Source: Russula earlei
Taxonomy: Eukaryota; Basidiomycota; Agaricomycetes; Russulales; Russulaceae
NCBI GenBank assembly: GCA_025769875.1
Contig: JAGFNK010000079.1
Coordinates: 1-64,000, forward strand
Length of the DNA: 64,000 bases
Reading direction: 5' to 3'
A program made the translations under genes and the position numbers. Shown one piece after another: positions 48,521 to 62,986 of the stretch. Numbering within the stretch: the first letter of the stretch is position 1; each line of letters opens with the position of its first letter. The notes beneath the pieces were generated by a model that worked only from the letters and a program-made list of their open reading frames with translations, did no database searches and was not told the DNA's origin.

Positions 48521-50393
48521 ATGCTCACGGCACCCGCAACAGTGGATATCACATTTGACGACGACAGCTGGGGCGCGCCTCCCGTAAAACCTCACTACAA
48601 CCGGGCTGTCAGCGTTGGAAATAGTTGGCAAGTCACCTCCATCGGCCGCGGATTCAATTGGGATGCTGAAGAGGAGGAACCAACCGACTCTCAAGCTGAA
48701 CCCAAACTAGACGACACTTCCCAACCGACTCAGAGTTTCATCCGCCCACGATCCCCTGCATACGCTGTCGCATTTACAACTTCCACCAATTCCAGTCCAT
48801 TATACCCGTCCATCCTCACTCCGGCTACTCCTTTGTCTATACAGACACAAACTCCTCGATTCACCACTGATCCCATCTCTCTTTCTCCGACGCAGTCTCC
48901 TTCATTCTCTTCTAGACCTCTGACTCCATCAAATTCTTCTCTACATTCCCCTAATATCAACGCATCTCGACTAGTTCGCACTCCTACCGCTCCTCGGCCT
49001 CGACGTCGATCGTCTCAGCAACGAGTGTCTCTAATTGCGGGGCGTCTTTCCATAGCGCCCATCGAACCTCCTTCACCGCCTCCCGTGGCTCCCCAAAAAC
49101 TTATTCGGTCAGGCAGCACCGCAAGCTTGCTCAGCCTTGACACCAGCACTCGCCCTCCCACTCCCTCATCGTCCATTATCACTCAGACCTCGAGCGAGCG
49201 TAGTATATCGGAGTTTGTTATCCAAGGCGAAATTGGTCGCGGTGCATACGGTTTAGTGAAGAAGGCAAGGGAAATGAAAGCGGACGGAAAGCTTGGGGTA
49301 AGCCATGCCGTGATCTGCCAATCGTATCTCAATAAAGGTTTTTGGATAGCCTTTGCTCATAATCAAGCAAGTCATAAAATCACGAATCCTGGCCGATTGT
49401 TGGAAAAAGCATCCCAAGTATGGAACGATTCCCATCGAAATCTACGTCATGTCTGCGATCTCCAATACGTCCTACATCTTACCTCCGCGTCGACCATGGG
49501 ATCCTTCCCGGGGAGTCCTTCCACCTCTTCCCCAATCTGAAGCTGGAGATGACTTCGAATGGGTCGAGGACAAGGTGGTGAAAGGACATCCCAACATATG
49601 TCCACTTCTTGATTTCTTTGAAGACAATCATTATTACTATCTCGTACTACCCTCAACTATCCCCGAACCAGCACCAAATGCGCCCATCCCACCTTCAGAC
49701 CTGTTTGACCTGGTAGAAAGCTATCCGAACGGCCTCCCACCGAGCTCGATACGCAGCTATCTTGGGCAAATTGCGGATGCCATGAGTTTTCTGCATTCAA
49801 AAGGAATAGGTATTTTTGCGTGACATTTTGTCAAGAAGAATCTGACATTGTGGAAAAGTACATCGAGACATCAAGGACGAGAACGTCATCCTTGGGCCTC
49901 GAAACAGGTGCATTTTGATCGACTTTGGTAGTTCTGGTCTTGTCCGGAAGGGTGGCTGGGATACATTCAGTGGAACGTACGTGTGGTCACAAATTTGAAC
50001 AACGGCCGTTCATGTCATCCCCACAGCTTGGACTATGCCGGCCCTGAGATTTTGCGGGGTGAGAGGTACCAGGGACCAGAGCAGGACGTCTGGGCCTTTG
50101 GGGTTGTAGCGTTTGTGTTACTTGTCGGGGAATGCCCCTTCACAACTGCCGCAGAAGCACAGGCAGGACTTGCGTCACCTCTTTCGAATGCTTCCATCGC
50201 CCTTGACGAACGCTGTCTAGAAGGACAAGAAATTGAGGGCGAAGAGCCCGACGGCGGTGGCGCTCTTGTGGATGCTGCGGCCCTTGTCCGTGCTTGTCTT
50301 CAACTTGAAGTCGGTGCGCGACCATCTTTCGACAAGATTCTAGAATCTCGTTTTCTATCGGGAAGAGAAGGCTGGGGTATAGAAGATGTGTAA
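48521..50393 (+). CDS. PAS-kinase-like serine/threonine protein kinase
   Basis: Four exons (48521-49297, 49350-49809, 49859-49976, 50027-50393) join to 573 residues. The first 225 residues are Ser/Thr/Pro-rich, with no PAS domain seen. The kinase domain follows: Gly loop GEIGRGAYGLVKKARE, LLIIKQVIKSRI (catalytic Lys), PIEIYVMSAI (C-helix Glu), VHRDIKDENVILG (catalytic loop), ILIDFGSSG (DFG), GTLDYAGPEILRGERYQGPE and QDVWAFGVVAFVLLVGECPF. The IKSRILADCWKK insert and the LDYAGPE form match the PASK/Psk group, which in yeast tunes glycogen and translation. The stretch between ISN and HPNICPLLDF is enlarged by about 40 Pro-rich residues. Active-site residues are all present. Confidence 0.88.
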
Positions 50394-51074
50394 CTGAGTA
50401 TAGACAGCCCTTACGGTCACTCCGATGTGCCAAGTGGGCATTTCCACCCCTCACGACTGCTCACTTCTGATACCTTGTGGGGTCAAACGAACGAGTCAAG
50501 TCGTTACTACGTATCATCAGTCATCATTCAAAATCGCGCGCATCATTCCCTCATGAGGTATAATCATCAATTCCCTATTAAAATGATGCCCCTTTCAATC
50601 CATAGTATAGCTTACGAGCAGAAACCAAATCTGTGATGGCTGGTACTGTATTTTGTAGAAACGGGATCGAGGTTCTCCTCATCCTTGAATATATTTAATA
50701 AATATATTTGTCCGGTGCTTCCTCTGAAAGCCCGGCGGTCCCGGCCGGCGCGGAGTCCAGAATGGTTTATCGGATCCCAGTTCTATCGATCAGGAAAAAA
50801 ATTTCGCGCGCCGCGCATATATCTACGCCCAATCTTTTGTCACCAGATCCGTGTGCTTTTCCCCCCAACCCTTCTTACATCTCCTTGTCTCTCCTCTTTT
50901 GCTATTCTAACGCTTTTTTCTGTGAGTGATCTCTCCGTTAGAATTTTTGAACCTATTGGCTCCGGTCTTATACTTCGCAACGCTGGTGGATTGTGAAGAG
51001 TCAGAGTAGATGATGATGATGATGAATGATGGGTTTAGTTACTGATTTTTACGACTTCCTTTCAGATCTAAAAA
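50394..51074 (+). promoter_or_regulatory. TEF1 promoter and leader
   Basis: 680 bp between the kinase stop and the EF-1alpha start. A near-perfect AT palindrome AATATATTTAATAAATATATT lies at 50686-50707. CT-rich DNA at 50850-50930 is typical of a highly expressed fungal gene. A good donor (GTGAGT at 50931) and acceptor (CTTTCAG at 51065) suggest an intron of about 135 nt in the 5' leader, ending 9 bases before the ATG. Confidence 0.55.
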
Positions 51075-52844
<1,770 letters not shown>

Positions 52845-53150
52845 ATGTAGATGTACACCACCTTTTTCCCCTTCTCGTCACGCATTTTTCCTTCCCTCTT
52901 CTCCTGCGCTAGGCATACCACCCATCATTGTTCTACTGTCATGACAATTCTGTTTGCACGATTACGACGATTTACGACGCTGAGTCATGCCAATGGGCTT
53001 CAGGTCGTCGTGTATCTATAGCTTGCGGTGTTGTTCTGGTATCTGAGCCGAAGGAATAATAGTGTCGCTATTGTATTCCTCTGGTTCTTTGTATTGCTTG
53101 GAGGCGAGGCCTCGATACATTCATGGTACACTCAGACGTACTAGCTCAGC

Positions 53151-53762
53151 TCAACAGACGTGTTCAACTCTCGTGCTACCTTCGACCTTGGGTCCAAGAT
53201 CTCTCCCTACCGTCCGTTCAAATACCTCTATCATGAAGCTGAATAGCGAACGCGTCAAGGCTGCGTCCCATCTTCCTTTGGAACTCTCGTCACGGATGAA
53301 GGCATGTTGGGCCTGTACCTCCAGAAACTAAAATGGTGTCAACGGTGGTATGCGCCATGGAGAGAGGGAGAACGTACAGAGACAGGAACGCTGGCGTCCT
53401 CAAGAGTCTGGCGGATGACGTCTCTGCCGGCGCGTGGAACGTGTGTGTCCTGCGGATGACGTTCGGCATCGCCAAAATGAAAAGACATGGATGAGGGAGA
53501 GAACGGCAGGATGGCTTTTTTTTACCTGCTTTCCGAATATCATCTATGAAACGAAGAGAGATGATCAGAGATCTATCCGAGTCGCTTGTGGCGCGACGAT
53601 GGTCCATTTCTTACCACCAGTTCGCCCTTTCCTGTGAGCTCCCCAGCTCGGACTCGCTTCAGCGAGTCATCGCCGCCTTTACCGAGCGTGGCGCTGTGAA
53701 TGTCGGTGGCGAAAAAGCAGACGGCCGAGAGAACCCGCGGGTCAAACGCGGCCTGGCGTTGT

Positions 53763-53796
<34 letters not shown>

Positions 53797-54825
53797 GATC
53801 AATCAAGCGGGATCGATTCGAATTCGAAACGAAGCGAGATCTCAGGGGCCGGACTGGGGCTCGGACTTACGCGGAAGGCCTGTAGGGACGGGACCGCGGT
53901 CAGTGGAGAGTGCTTCCGAAAAGTGAGAGAGCTGACCAGATGCCCGCCGAGGCACATGCCCGTCGCTTTGGGGTGGAGTAGAGCACGTGTCAAATAATGA
54001 GCCTGGCCTGGGGAAAGGACCGGCGTCTCACCTGCGATTCTGCCATTGCAGTTAGGCAACGATGCAAGTAGGTCCACCGCTAAGGTCGCGTCCTATGATG
54101 CGGAAGAAAAGCGAGGGAAACGTCGTCAGCGTCAAGTGGCCCCAGACTCGCGGGGGTTGTTGTCGAACCTCATCATAGGCGGCCACCTCTTTCTCAATCT
54201 ACGAAGGATATATTCGCTCTGCTGCTGCTAAACCCTTTGCGGGGCCAGTGGCGTATTTACCTTGTATTTGTTGCCCCTGTCGGTTCCTGGGTCGAGGTTC
54301 AGTCAATCGTCATCCCGCGGGGGCCGTGCTGGGCAAGCAAACCTTCGACGTCGTACGGAATCGGCTCGGGTCCCTCGAACTCGTGGAAGGACGATGGGCA
54401 GGCTGCGCGCGCGAAGCACGGTGCGTCGGTCGGGAACACAACGTGAGGGGGGGGGGGGGGGTGTCTCACCGACGACGTAACCATGGCTTGCGATCTGGCC
54501 CGCGAAGCGTTCGACGGGCCCGGTCACCTGATATATCTCGCTGCGGAAACGACGGGCATGGTCAAGGGAGTTTTCCGGGAACGATGGCGCCCGAGCTGAC
54601 CTGAACACGACCACGCCTATCACAAAAAAAAAAAAAAAAAAACCGGAGCGAGGTGGGGTGAGCGAGTCGGAGCTGGAGCTGGCTTGCCAGTGGACGTGCA
54701 TGCATACCGGGAAACTTGGCTTGAGGATAACCCGGGACCTTTGGGGATATGACGAACATACGGATGGACTTCCCGTCTACGGCCAGCTTTGTGGGCACAT
54801 CGTGAAAATCCTTGGTGATCAACAT
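53151..54825 (-). CDS. Dienelactone hydrolase family protein
   Basis: Alpha/beta hydrolase with a cysteine nucleophile, cytosolic; the fungal group resembles yeast Aim2 and plant-style carboxymethylenebutenolidase relatives, with unknown natural substrate. Start ATG 54825 (MLITKDFHDVPTKLAVDGKS). Exon 1 ends at 54708, exon 2 is a micro-exon of 16 nt (54616-54601) coding GVVVF-S, exon 3 is 54540-54470. Further pieces: SFHEFEGPEPIPYDVEGTDR, EVAAYDEDATLAVDLLASLP, GRIAATGMCLGGHL (nucleophile Cys), SAVCFFATDIHSATLGKGGD, FGKQDTHVPRAGRD (Asp region) and QAQHAFIRDESSKGRWDAAL (His). About eleven introns. Two of them hold T runs of 19 and 31 on the coding strand. The divergent neighbour at 55028 is 202 bp away. 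Confidence 0.9.
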
Positions 54826-55027
54826 GTCGCTGGCGGTGTGTGGGGGGGGGACTGAAGGAGATCTTATCTCGATGGGCGCTTAGCGGGTTCACTAGCGGGC
54901 TCACGAACGTGTGTGGAATCGCACGTTCCATAGGGATGAAGACGCACACGCGCTCGCTGCAAAAAATGCCGTGTCGACCGACCGCGGTTCCGGAGTGACG
55001 TTGCTCTTCTCCTCACGTCCATTCACC

Positions 55028-55955
55028 ATGCCAGAGCCTTTAACGGCCAAGATCCGCGCGTACACCGCAAGCGACGAGAAGCAGGTCCGTTTCATGGTCG
55101 GGCAGGCGCACATGGAATCACTCGCGTACGCCAACAAGAGCAGTATGAGCTCTCTTTTTCTTTCTTATTTTCTTCGCTCACTCTATTATTGTATCTTACT
55201 CTTCCCAGCGTATCTTCATCCGGTGACCCTCGCCGTGTGGATCGGCGTTTCGTCGGTCTTCGCTCACTACATGAAAATGTGGCCGAATCCCGAATACGGA
55301 GCCTTGGGTTGGTTGCAGGTCCTCCCGGCCTTTTTCGCTCCAGCGGTGCCCGTGATGTTCCTCATCGACTGGTACGCGTTCAGCACGTCCGCCCTTCCCG
55401 ACATTCCGCTAAGGGACCCGTTTTCATTTTCTCACGAATATAAGGAAAAACAGACCGTCTGTGGAAGACGCCGCCGAGAAGGTGCTCCGACGGATAGACC
55501 TCCTCGATATTAAACCTTACTATGCGCGCTCCCCGGCCTCGGGTTTATGGCTGCTCGAGTACGGAGACAAGATCATCGGACTCATCGCGGTCGACGCGTC
55601 TCCGGATGCGACGTTCGACGAGCCGGTGACGCAGCTGTCGAGCGAGGAGCTCAAGACGAGGCTAGCAAAGAGGGGCACGTCGCGCGTGGCGACCATCAGA
55701 CATTTCTTCGCAGAGGAGGCGTACAGGCGTGCGAAGATAGAGGACGACCTGCTGCAATTTGCCGTGGCTTCGACGTTCAAGGCCGACCGCGACGTGGAAT
55801 TGATCCGCGTGCAGGCGTCCCCGCTGCGCCCCGCGATTCTGAGTTCGATCCGAAGGAATAAGTTCTCCAAGGAGGAGCGAGCGGGGACTATTGGAATCTT
55901 GGGCTGGGAAGTAAACTGGTATACGTTGGAGAGGGCCCAGTGGAAGGACATATAG
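55028..55955 (+). CDS. Membrane-anchored GNAT-like acetyltransferase family protein
   Basis: Three exons (55028-55142, 55209-55371, 55445-55955) give 262 residues. N-terminal IRAYTASDEKQVRFMVGQAH resembles the first GNAT strand and helix. Then comes a hydrophobic hairpin, residues about 45-63 (VTLAVWIGVSSVFAHYMKM) and 72-90 (LGWLQVLPAFFAPAVPVMFL). Then GLWLLEYGDKIIGLIAVDAS, TSRVATIRHFFAEEAYRRAK (acetyl-CoA loop region, without a strict Q/RxxGxG/A) and LRPAILSSIRRNKFSK. The layout, a GNAT split by a two-TM insert, is known in fungal proteins of unknown function and in NAT8-like enzymes. Substrate unknown. Confidence 0.75.
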
Positions 55956-56024
55956 GAGAGCGGCTGAGATGATTGATGTGGTTTCCTTTGTCGGTTTTAT
56001 TTCATATCTTATCGGTAAATCCTA

Positions 56025-57354
56025 ATGCGAATGTCGCGCCTAATTCCTACCGTCATCTCTGGGGCGTCCCATCCTCACTTTCCCTTGATCGTGCTCGAGT
56101 CTTCTCTCGTCCAATCCTGTCTGCCTGTCTTGCGCGCGCTCGTGAGCAACCGAGATGCAACGACCGACGTTCTGCTCTTCTGCCTGCTTTATCCTCCCTC
56201 AACACTGGCAGGCGATCTTCCCAGAAAGGGACTAAGCATCGTCGATAGGACTGCAGAAGTACCCGGCTACAGTGACACAGCCGCGGACCATGCCGACACC
56301 ATTCTGAACGGGGTCAGACAAGGTGGGAATACCAATACCATCCACGCAGACGATTCGATTCACCTGTTTCTCGCAGCGCCCGATGGGCCCTTGACGGTCG
56401 TCATAGACTCGGCGGACATCCTGTGCGCGGACCTCGAGTCACCGTCCAAATCATACGCCCTCATCGCCGCTCTCCTCTCCAACATATCGACTCGTCCCGG
56501 TAAGTCTCACTTTCGCCGTCATCCGCCCGTCTTTCCTGGCGGCCAGGTTTTTTTTTTTTTTTTTTTTTTCATCCAACGTCCGTCCTTCCCCCCCCCCCTC
56601 CTCCACAGAGCCCTCGCGTCTCGTCCTACACTTCTCCGCGACGACGTCCTCTCCCCTGCGCGATCTCGTCCTGACGCCGCGGCTCTCGCCGACCCTGGCC
56701 CACGTCGTCGCCCATCCCCCCGCGCTCCTGACGCACCTCGCGACCGATCAGCTCACGCCCCCGCCGCCCGCGAGCACCCGCGAGCGCTTCTGGCGCGTCT
56801 TTGCTCCGCTCAGCGCGCGTACGTGGGAGGTGGAGCGGATAGTGTTGGGGCCGGGGGGTCCAGGGCCGAACGACGGGGGGGAGATCGTGCTGGAAGTGCT
56901 CAGCCGTGACCCTGGAGGACGAGCGCGGAATGTAGAGAGGGAGCTGGAGGGGTGGACGATGGATGGGCCGTGTCCGTTGACTGAGCTGGACAGCGTGAAG
57001 GCTATTTTCGAAGGCAGGGGAAAGACCGAGGTGAGGCATCGACGATAACAATGACGATGGCGATGGCGATGACGTCCTTTGGATAGCATCTTACGTCGGA
57101 TGTCACGGCGGAGGTTTCGTTCAATCTGAACCTCACTCCCGATCAACGGGAATCTCGTGCCAAAGTTCCCCTTCCGTACGCCCACAAAGGTACCGTTCGC
57201 TCTCTCATTCTGACCGCCGATGGTTGATGCCGTCAAAACTTTGACAGGCGAATCCGAGAAAAATGCATCAGGGTCATCGGGAGCAATCCTCTACCATCCC
57301 GACTCGGCAGACGATATTGACGACGACGATCCGGACGAGGATTTGGACATTTGA
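56025..57354 (+). CDS. ELP5: Elongator complex subunit Elp5
   Basis: RecA-fold subunit of the Elp4-5-6 ring of Elongator, which acts in wobble-uridine modification of tRNA. Four exons; introns lie at about 56500-56608 (with a run of 23 T), 57030-57088 and 57188-57248. Start ATG 56025 (MSRLIPTVISGASHPHFPLI). The core reads LTVVIDSADILCADLESPSK and LVLHFSATTSSPLRDLVLTP. The C-terminal signature is SFNLNLTPDQRESRAKVPLP followed by YAHKG and the acidic end DDIDDDDPDEDLDI, highly typical of Elp5. As in relatives, Walker motifs are degenerate. It begins 70 bp after the GNAT gene on the same strand. Confidence 0.9.
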
Positions 57355-57498
57355 ATACAGCTAAATGAGGTATCAAATATGCCAATGTCCGACACTTCGT
57401 GGGATTGCTTCTATCAAGGCAAATTTTAACAAATATTGAAGGAAGAACCATGTCATGATGCGAACATGAAACGAGTGATGGATAGACAAAAAGGGCCA

Positions 57499-58611
57499 TC
57501 AAGCCGGATCCGGACTCTCGACAGACTCCTGCTCACCGATGCCCAGCCCTTGAAGCACTCTGTCCGGATGCACTCGAGCGTGAACGATGCCTGACCCTTC
57601 TGCCAGTGCAGCACCCGATAAACGACGGTTCTGGGGGAGAGGCCAACCGTCATAATGAGTCGACGCAAATGTCGATAATCGGTTGTCTGCAGCTACACAT
57701 GAACTGAAATCGGGAGATTCAGGCGGTGGGCGAGAACGGCGCAGGGACTGTAAGGAGAACCGACTGGACATCGCGTTTGGCACCCAAGAACCTCGGCGAC
57801 TCCTCGGATTCTCCCTCGGACTCTCAGGTATAGCGGCGGTGAGGCGCACGCTGACGGCGTGTAATGACTTGCGAGGAGTTACAAGGGAGGAAACGCTGTT
57901 ACGACGCGGTTTGGTTTCCACAGTTCTGGGCTTGAATAGCTTCCTTACACGACCGCCGAACCGTTTGACCCTGCTTAGGAACGTTCGATTGCCAACGGAA
58001 ATTTTAGCCCCATGAAGCGGGCGTTCCTGCTGCGCGTCTGGTAAACACAAATCCATCATCTCATCTATCGGAGGGTCAGGACGGTTCTCCTCGTCTTGAA
58101 GTGCATGACCGAGCTCGACATCTGGGGTGGGTGGACTGATATGCGAAACAAGGTACGTGGCGACGCTCTCTACACTTTGTGACCGCCGGTAGTTGTCGGT
58201 AAGAGAGAGCCGGAGTTGAGACGTAGACGGAGATGCAAACGACACCGAGTCGTCTGTGGGGGAAAAAAGCGCCGAGTCTGGAGAGCCGGGTTCTCGCAAA
58301 TCGAGGATGATAGGTGATGGAACCTGCAGAGGTGTGCAGGCCTGCTGCACTTCGGGCAGGGTGGAAGGTTGCTCTGGAGGAGTGGCCAGATCATTGGTGA
58401 CGCTCGAGTCGGTGGTAGAGAGAGAGGAAGAGAGAGAGGGTAGTTCTGGAAGTGGCCGCGGGGATAGAAAGAGCAGGGATGGAGAAATGTCTTGTGGTGG
58501 ATCGTCGTCCTCGAGAGTGTCGGGTCTGTCAGGAAGTGGGGGCACAAGGTCGCTGGAACTCGGGTCAGGCCATGCGCCTGGAAAGGACGGCGTGGGTGAA
58601 GTGAAAACCAT
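57499..58611 (-). CDS. Ser/Pro-rich protein of unknown function
   Basis: Single-exon gene of 370 residues, ATG 58611. Mostly disordered: Pro/Ser/Asp-rich N-terminal half (PPLPDRPDTLEDDDPPQD), then a basic middle (TFLSRVKRFGGRVRKLFKPR) that could be a membrane- or nucleic-acid-binding helix, then several Arg-Arg-x-Ser phosphorylation-like sites (KPRRNSVSS, SRRGSWVPN, QSLRRSRPP). The C-terminal NRLSTFASTHYDGWPLPQNR looks like a short conserved box. No known domain. Convergent with ELP5, 144 bp between stops. Confidence 0.75.
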   Translation of the reverse strand: MVFTSPTPSFPGAWPDPSSSDLVPPLPDRPDTLEDDDPPQDISPSLLFLSPRPLPELPSLSSSLSTTDSSVTNDLATPPEQPSTLPEVQQACTPLQVPSPIILDLREPGSPDSALFSPTDDSVSFASPSTSQLRLSLTDNYRRSQSVESVATYLVSHISPPTPDVELGHALQDEENRPDPPIDEMMDLCLPDAQQERPLHGAKISVGNRTFLSRVKRFGGRVRKLFKPRTVETKPRRNSVSSLVTPRKSLHAVSVRLTAAIPESPRENPRSRRGSWVPNAMSSRFSLQSLRRSRPPPESPDFSSCVAADNRLSTFASTHYDGWPLPQNRRLSGAALAEGSGIVHARVHPDRVLQGLGIGEQESVESPDPA

Positions 58612-58709
58612 GGAGGGGAGGAGGAGAGTGGTGAGGAAAGGGACTCGCAGGCAGGCAACAAAAGAGGGTTAAAGAGGGGTTGTTCCATTAAGATTACCTA
58701 GTTGGGAGT

Positions 58710-60292
58710 CTACAAGGTACCTTTGACAGCGGCGGAAACGCTCTCAGCAAAGTAGTCAATGTTATTTCCGTTCAAACCGGCCATCGAGATCCGACCATCT
58801 GCTGTCATGTAGATGTGCGCTCGCTTGGCCAAAGCCTCGGTTTGCGGCGGGGTCAGACCCGTGAAACTGCCGAACGAGCGAAGCATACACCGATTATTCT
58901 CCATTCGGTTCGCCAGCAATCCATCGACTCACCTGAACATTCCAATCTGTGACTTGATGTGTCCCCATTCCCCAGGCGTCTTGTGCGTCCCCGTCAGCGC
59001 GTCATACAACCGCTCACGCATGCTGATAATCCGCTCTGCCATCCCCCTCACTTCCCCTTCCCATTCCCCGTACAGCTCGGGACTGCCCAGGATCGTATTC
59101 GCAATTCGGGAGCCATGCAATGGCGGGTTCGAGTACATCGGCCGTATCACGATCTTCAGCTGGCTCTCCACCCGTGCCTTCTCCTCGGGATCGGCCGTCG
59201 TCAGAGAAAACGCCCCAGCGCGTTCACCGTAAAGGCCCATGTTTTTCGCAAACGACTGCGCGAGCGCAATTTGATGGCCTTCTGAGACAAACAGCCGCAC
59301 AGCGTGCGCATCGCGGTCGGTCGAGCCAGACGCGAAGCCTTGATAAGCCATGTCGAAGAAAGGGAACAGCTTCCTCTCCTTGACGACGTCAGAGATTTCC
59401 TTCCATTGGGCAGGGGTCGGGTCAACGCCCGTCGGGTTGTGAGCGCAGGCGTGCAGAAGCACAACCGATCGCTCGGGTGCGTTCTGGTGAAACGTGAGTG
59501 ATGATCAGCTCTCTGTGACGAGTGGGTGACAAGCTCGCCTTCAGATCCTCCTTGAGGCCTTCAAAGTCCAACCCAACAGTCTTCTTGTCAAAGTAACGAT
59601 AGCCGCGGACTTCTAAGCCAGAGTCACGGAAAATAGGGGTATGATTACCCCACGACGGCACAGGCAGATAAATCACTTTGGAGTGAGGGTAGAATCGTGC
59701 CAAGAATGCGCCGCCAATGCGCAGCGCGCCGGTGCCGGAGAGTGTTTGCGTTGAGGCGATCTAGAGCAAACCGTAAAGACCGTGCTTAGACCGACAACGG
59801 ACAGATATACAGAATTAGCTTTCAAGGGGACACTGTCCACACCATAAGCGAGTTTAGTTGCGTTCTTCGTGAACTCTGGAAGACCACTGATAGGAAGGTA
59901 CTCCTTGTCGGGATTGGACGCCCGAAGGATGTCCTCGGCCTACAATAACAAACATCGGCATCACCCTTGTCAGGAAGCAGATTGTTAAATTTACCTTCCT
60001 CACAGAATAAAGGACGTAAGGCTTTCCGTCTCCATCCCGGTACGCGCCAACACCAAGGTTGATTTTCCTCGGGTCTTTGTTGGCCTTGAACGCTTCGGTG
60101 ACGCCTTATAAAAATGTATTGGTCAGCCAGGTAACACAGCAATATGCGTTCGGAACGGCCGCGAACAGTCGAACGATGGACCGTACCGAGAATAGGGTCT
60201 GGCGGACCCGCTGGCACATTTAGCCACGTAGAAGCAGCTCGGAATACCCTCCCCGATGGTGCCAGTGTCCGTGTTCGAGCGACGTAGAGCAT
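58710..60292 (-). CDS. AAT1: Aspartate aminotransferase, mitochondrial type
   Basis: PLP enzyme interconverting aspartate + 2-oxoglutarate and oxaloacetate + glutamate. ATG 60292 opens a short Arg/Ser-rich, acid-free presequence ([20 protein letters not shown]), pointing to mitochondria. Following pieces: [90 protein letters not shown] [75 protein letters not shown] (PLP-binding Lys in SFAKNMGLY), [13 protein letters not shown] and [20 protein letters not shown] to the end [15 protein letters not shown]. About six introns. Divergent to DPS1 with 220 bp between start codons. Confidence 0.95.
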
Positions 60293-60512
60293 GCCTGATT
60301 TTCTATGGAAAGGAAAATTATAATGAGAAACTCGAGAAACGTTTGCGGTGTCTAAGTGGGTCTAAGTGAGCGTAAAGAAATGAGCGTAATAGTTGAAGTT
60401 TTTTGACGGAAGTTGGCCACCTCTGTCGTAAGAGGCCTGCCGGTCCGATCCGGTCCGATCCGATAGAACTGATAAGATCGGATCGGACTTACCTTGTGAA
60501 CTCACTCACACC
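60293..60512. promoter_or_regulatory. Divergent AAT1/DPS1 promoter
   Basis: placeholder. Confidence 0.5.
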
Positions 60513-62954
60513 ATGTCGTCTTCAACGGACCCTACGTAAGTTTGTCGTGTTCTGATGGTCTCTGTCAACCCTATCGTCGACTTATCTTAGAGCTGGAAAC
60601 TTGGAGCCTCAATCATCAACTGAGCCTAGCAAAAATGAGTTGAAGAAGCGTGCGAAAGCCGCAGAAAAAGAAAGGAAAGCCGCAGAGAAAGCGGCAAAGC
60701 TCGTCGAGCAACAGCGAGACAAGGCAGAAGCGGAAGAGGTTCGTCCAGCTGTTTCCTTCCTAACACCTTTTCTTTGATCTACGCTTAGAGGGAAGCGAGG
60801 CTCGATTTCGCCCGGGAGTTCTACGGTAAACTGCCCCTCAATCAGTCTCAGTCACGCCCGCGTATCCCACGATACCAGATTGCATCCCTCTCATCCAAGC
60901 TAGACGGGGAGACCGTCCTCATTCGTGCACGCGTACACACTCTGCGCGGGCAGGGCAATAAGGTCTTTCTAAAGCTCCGGCAACGAACGGATTCTGTGCA
61001 GGCCCTGCTCTCGGTAGAGGAGGGAAAGGTTTCCAAACTCATGGTCAAATGGGCATCCGGGCTGTCCGACGAGAGCATCGTGCTCGTCGAAGGGATCGTC
61101 CATAAGTCTCCCGAAGAAATCAAGGGTGCAACGATCAAGGATGTTGAGCTGCTCCTTACCCGCGTGCGTATCCCTGTCCATGTGCGTCGTGATGGTGTCC
61201 ACTAAACCTGCATTGGATAGATACACCTGATATCCGGACTGGAGAGTAGACTTCCCTTCTCTATTGACGATGCCTCGCGCGCAGATAACGAGTTGGACGA
61301 AAATCCCGATGCACAATTCAACCGGGTGCTTTTGGACACACGTCTGAATAACCGCATTGTCGATCTCAGGGTTGGTTGGATTTCGATTTCTGCAGCCGGG
61401 AAACCCTAACACGTTAGGAGCTAGACCCAGACGAATCAGGCTATCTTCAAGCTGCAATCAGCCATCGGGACCATCTTTAGGGAGTATTTGGACTCGCAAG
61501 GTTTCATAGAGATCCACAGTCCAAAGTTGCAGGGCGCGGCAACAGAGTCTGGAGCATCCGTCTTCAAAGTCAGCTATTTCAAAGGTCGGTGACTTCGCTT
61601 TTGCCGCCTGACGTCTCGATCTGAGCGCCGTCTCACAAGGCAACGCCTACCTCGCACAATCTCCGCAACTTGCCAAGCAGATGGCCATCGCAGCTGACTT
61701 TGAACGGGTGTATGAGGTCGGTCCAGTTTTCCGTGCGGAAGATTCCAATACGCACCGCCACTTGACGGAGTTCATTGGGCTGGATCTGGAAATGACCATA
61801 GAAGAGCACTATCACGAGGTGGTAGAGTTGCTGGACGGCCTTTTCAAACACCTGTTCAAGAATTTGAAGAAAAAATACCAGAAAGAGATCGATACCGTTG
61901 GAGCCCAATTTCCCGCCGAGGAGTTCAAGTGGAAGGAGGAGACGCTGAAGCTTACGTTCTCTCAAGCTGTTGATCTTCTGGTTGAGGATGGAGTCGACAG
62001 AAGTGTCCTGGACGACATAAAGTTGGTCGGGTAACTTTCTCGTGACGACGTCACTGACGCTATTTCAGCACAGAGAATGAAAAAAGACTAGGCCGAATCG
62101 TCAAGGCTAAATATGACACGGACTACTTCATTGTCGACAAGTTTCCAATGGAACTACGACCGTTCTATACAATGCCGGACCCGGCCAGTCCTGTATGTAT
62201 TTCTGTCTGTACTTCTGGGACCTGTGCGTGGCCTCACTTGTCTCTACAGGAGCTGTCCAATTCGTATGACTTTTTCATGCGCGGAGAGGAGATATTGTCG
62301 GGCGCGCAGCGCCTTCACGACCCTATGCTGTTGACGGAGAAGATGCGGAGCAAAGGGGTGGACCCGGATTCGATGAAAGGCTACGTCGACGCGTTCCGAA
62401 TGGGATGTGCACCGCACGGCGGTGGTGGCATCGGCCTTGAGCGTGTGTTGATGCTGTTTCTGAAGCTGAGCAACATTCGCCGCGCATCGCTCTTCCCGCG
62501 GGACCCGAAACGATTGGAGCCATAGTGGTAGTTACTCATGTCATCCTGCTAGTTTGCAATCGAATCCGTCCACCAGTCTCCTTTCCAACCCTTGCCTCCA
62601 ACCCCCAACGCTCCTGGCCTCCCCGCGAACCGAACAACCCTCCGCCATGATCGTCCACCGCCTCGCGCGCAACACCGCCGGACCGTATGCCTGCTCAACA
62701 CAGAACCCTTACTGCCCCTCGCTCCAATCCCAGTCCGACGACCCCTCCCCGACGCCATCGCCGCCAACGACCGACTCTCCGCGCACGCCCTGGACCCTCC
62801 TCACCCACCGCGACCAAGTGCTCGGCGTGCTCACCATCGCGCCGACGGTTCTCCTGGCGCTCGGCCTCGTCCTCTGGCTCTGCTCCTGCTCCCGCAAACG
62901 CGGCAAACGCGCCCCGAGCCTCTTCCGCTTTGCAATCGGCGATCGTCGTCCGGT

Positions 62955-62986
<32 letters not shown>
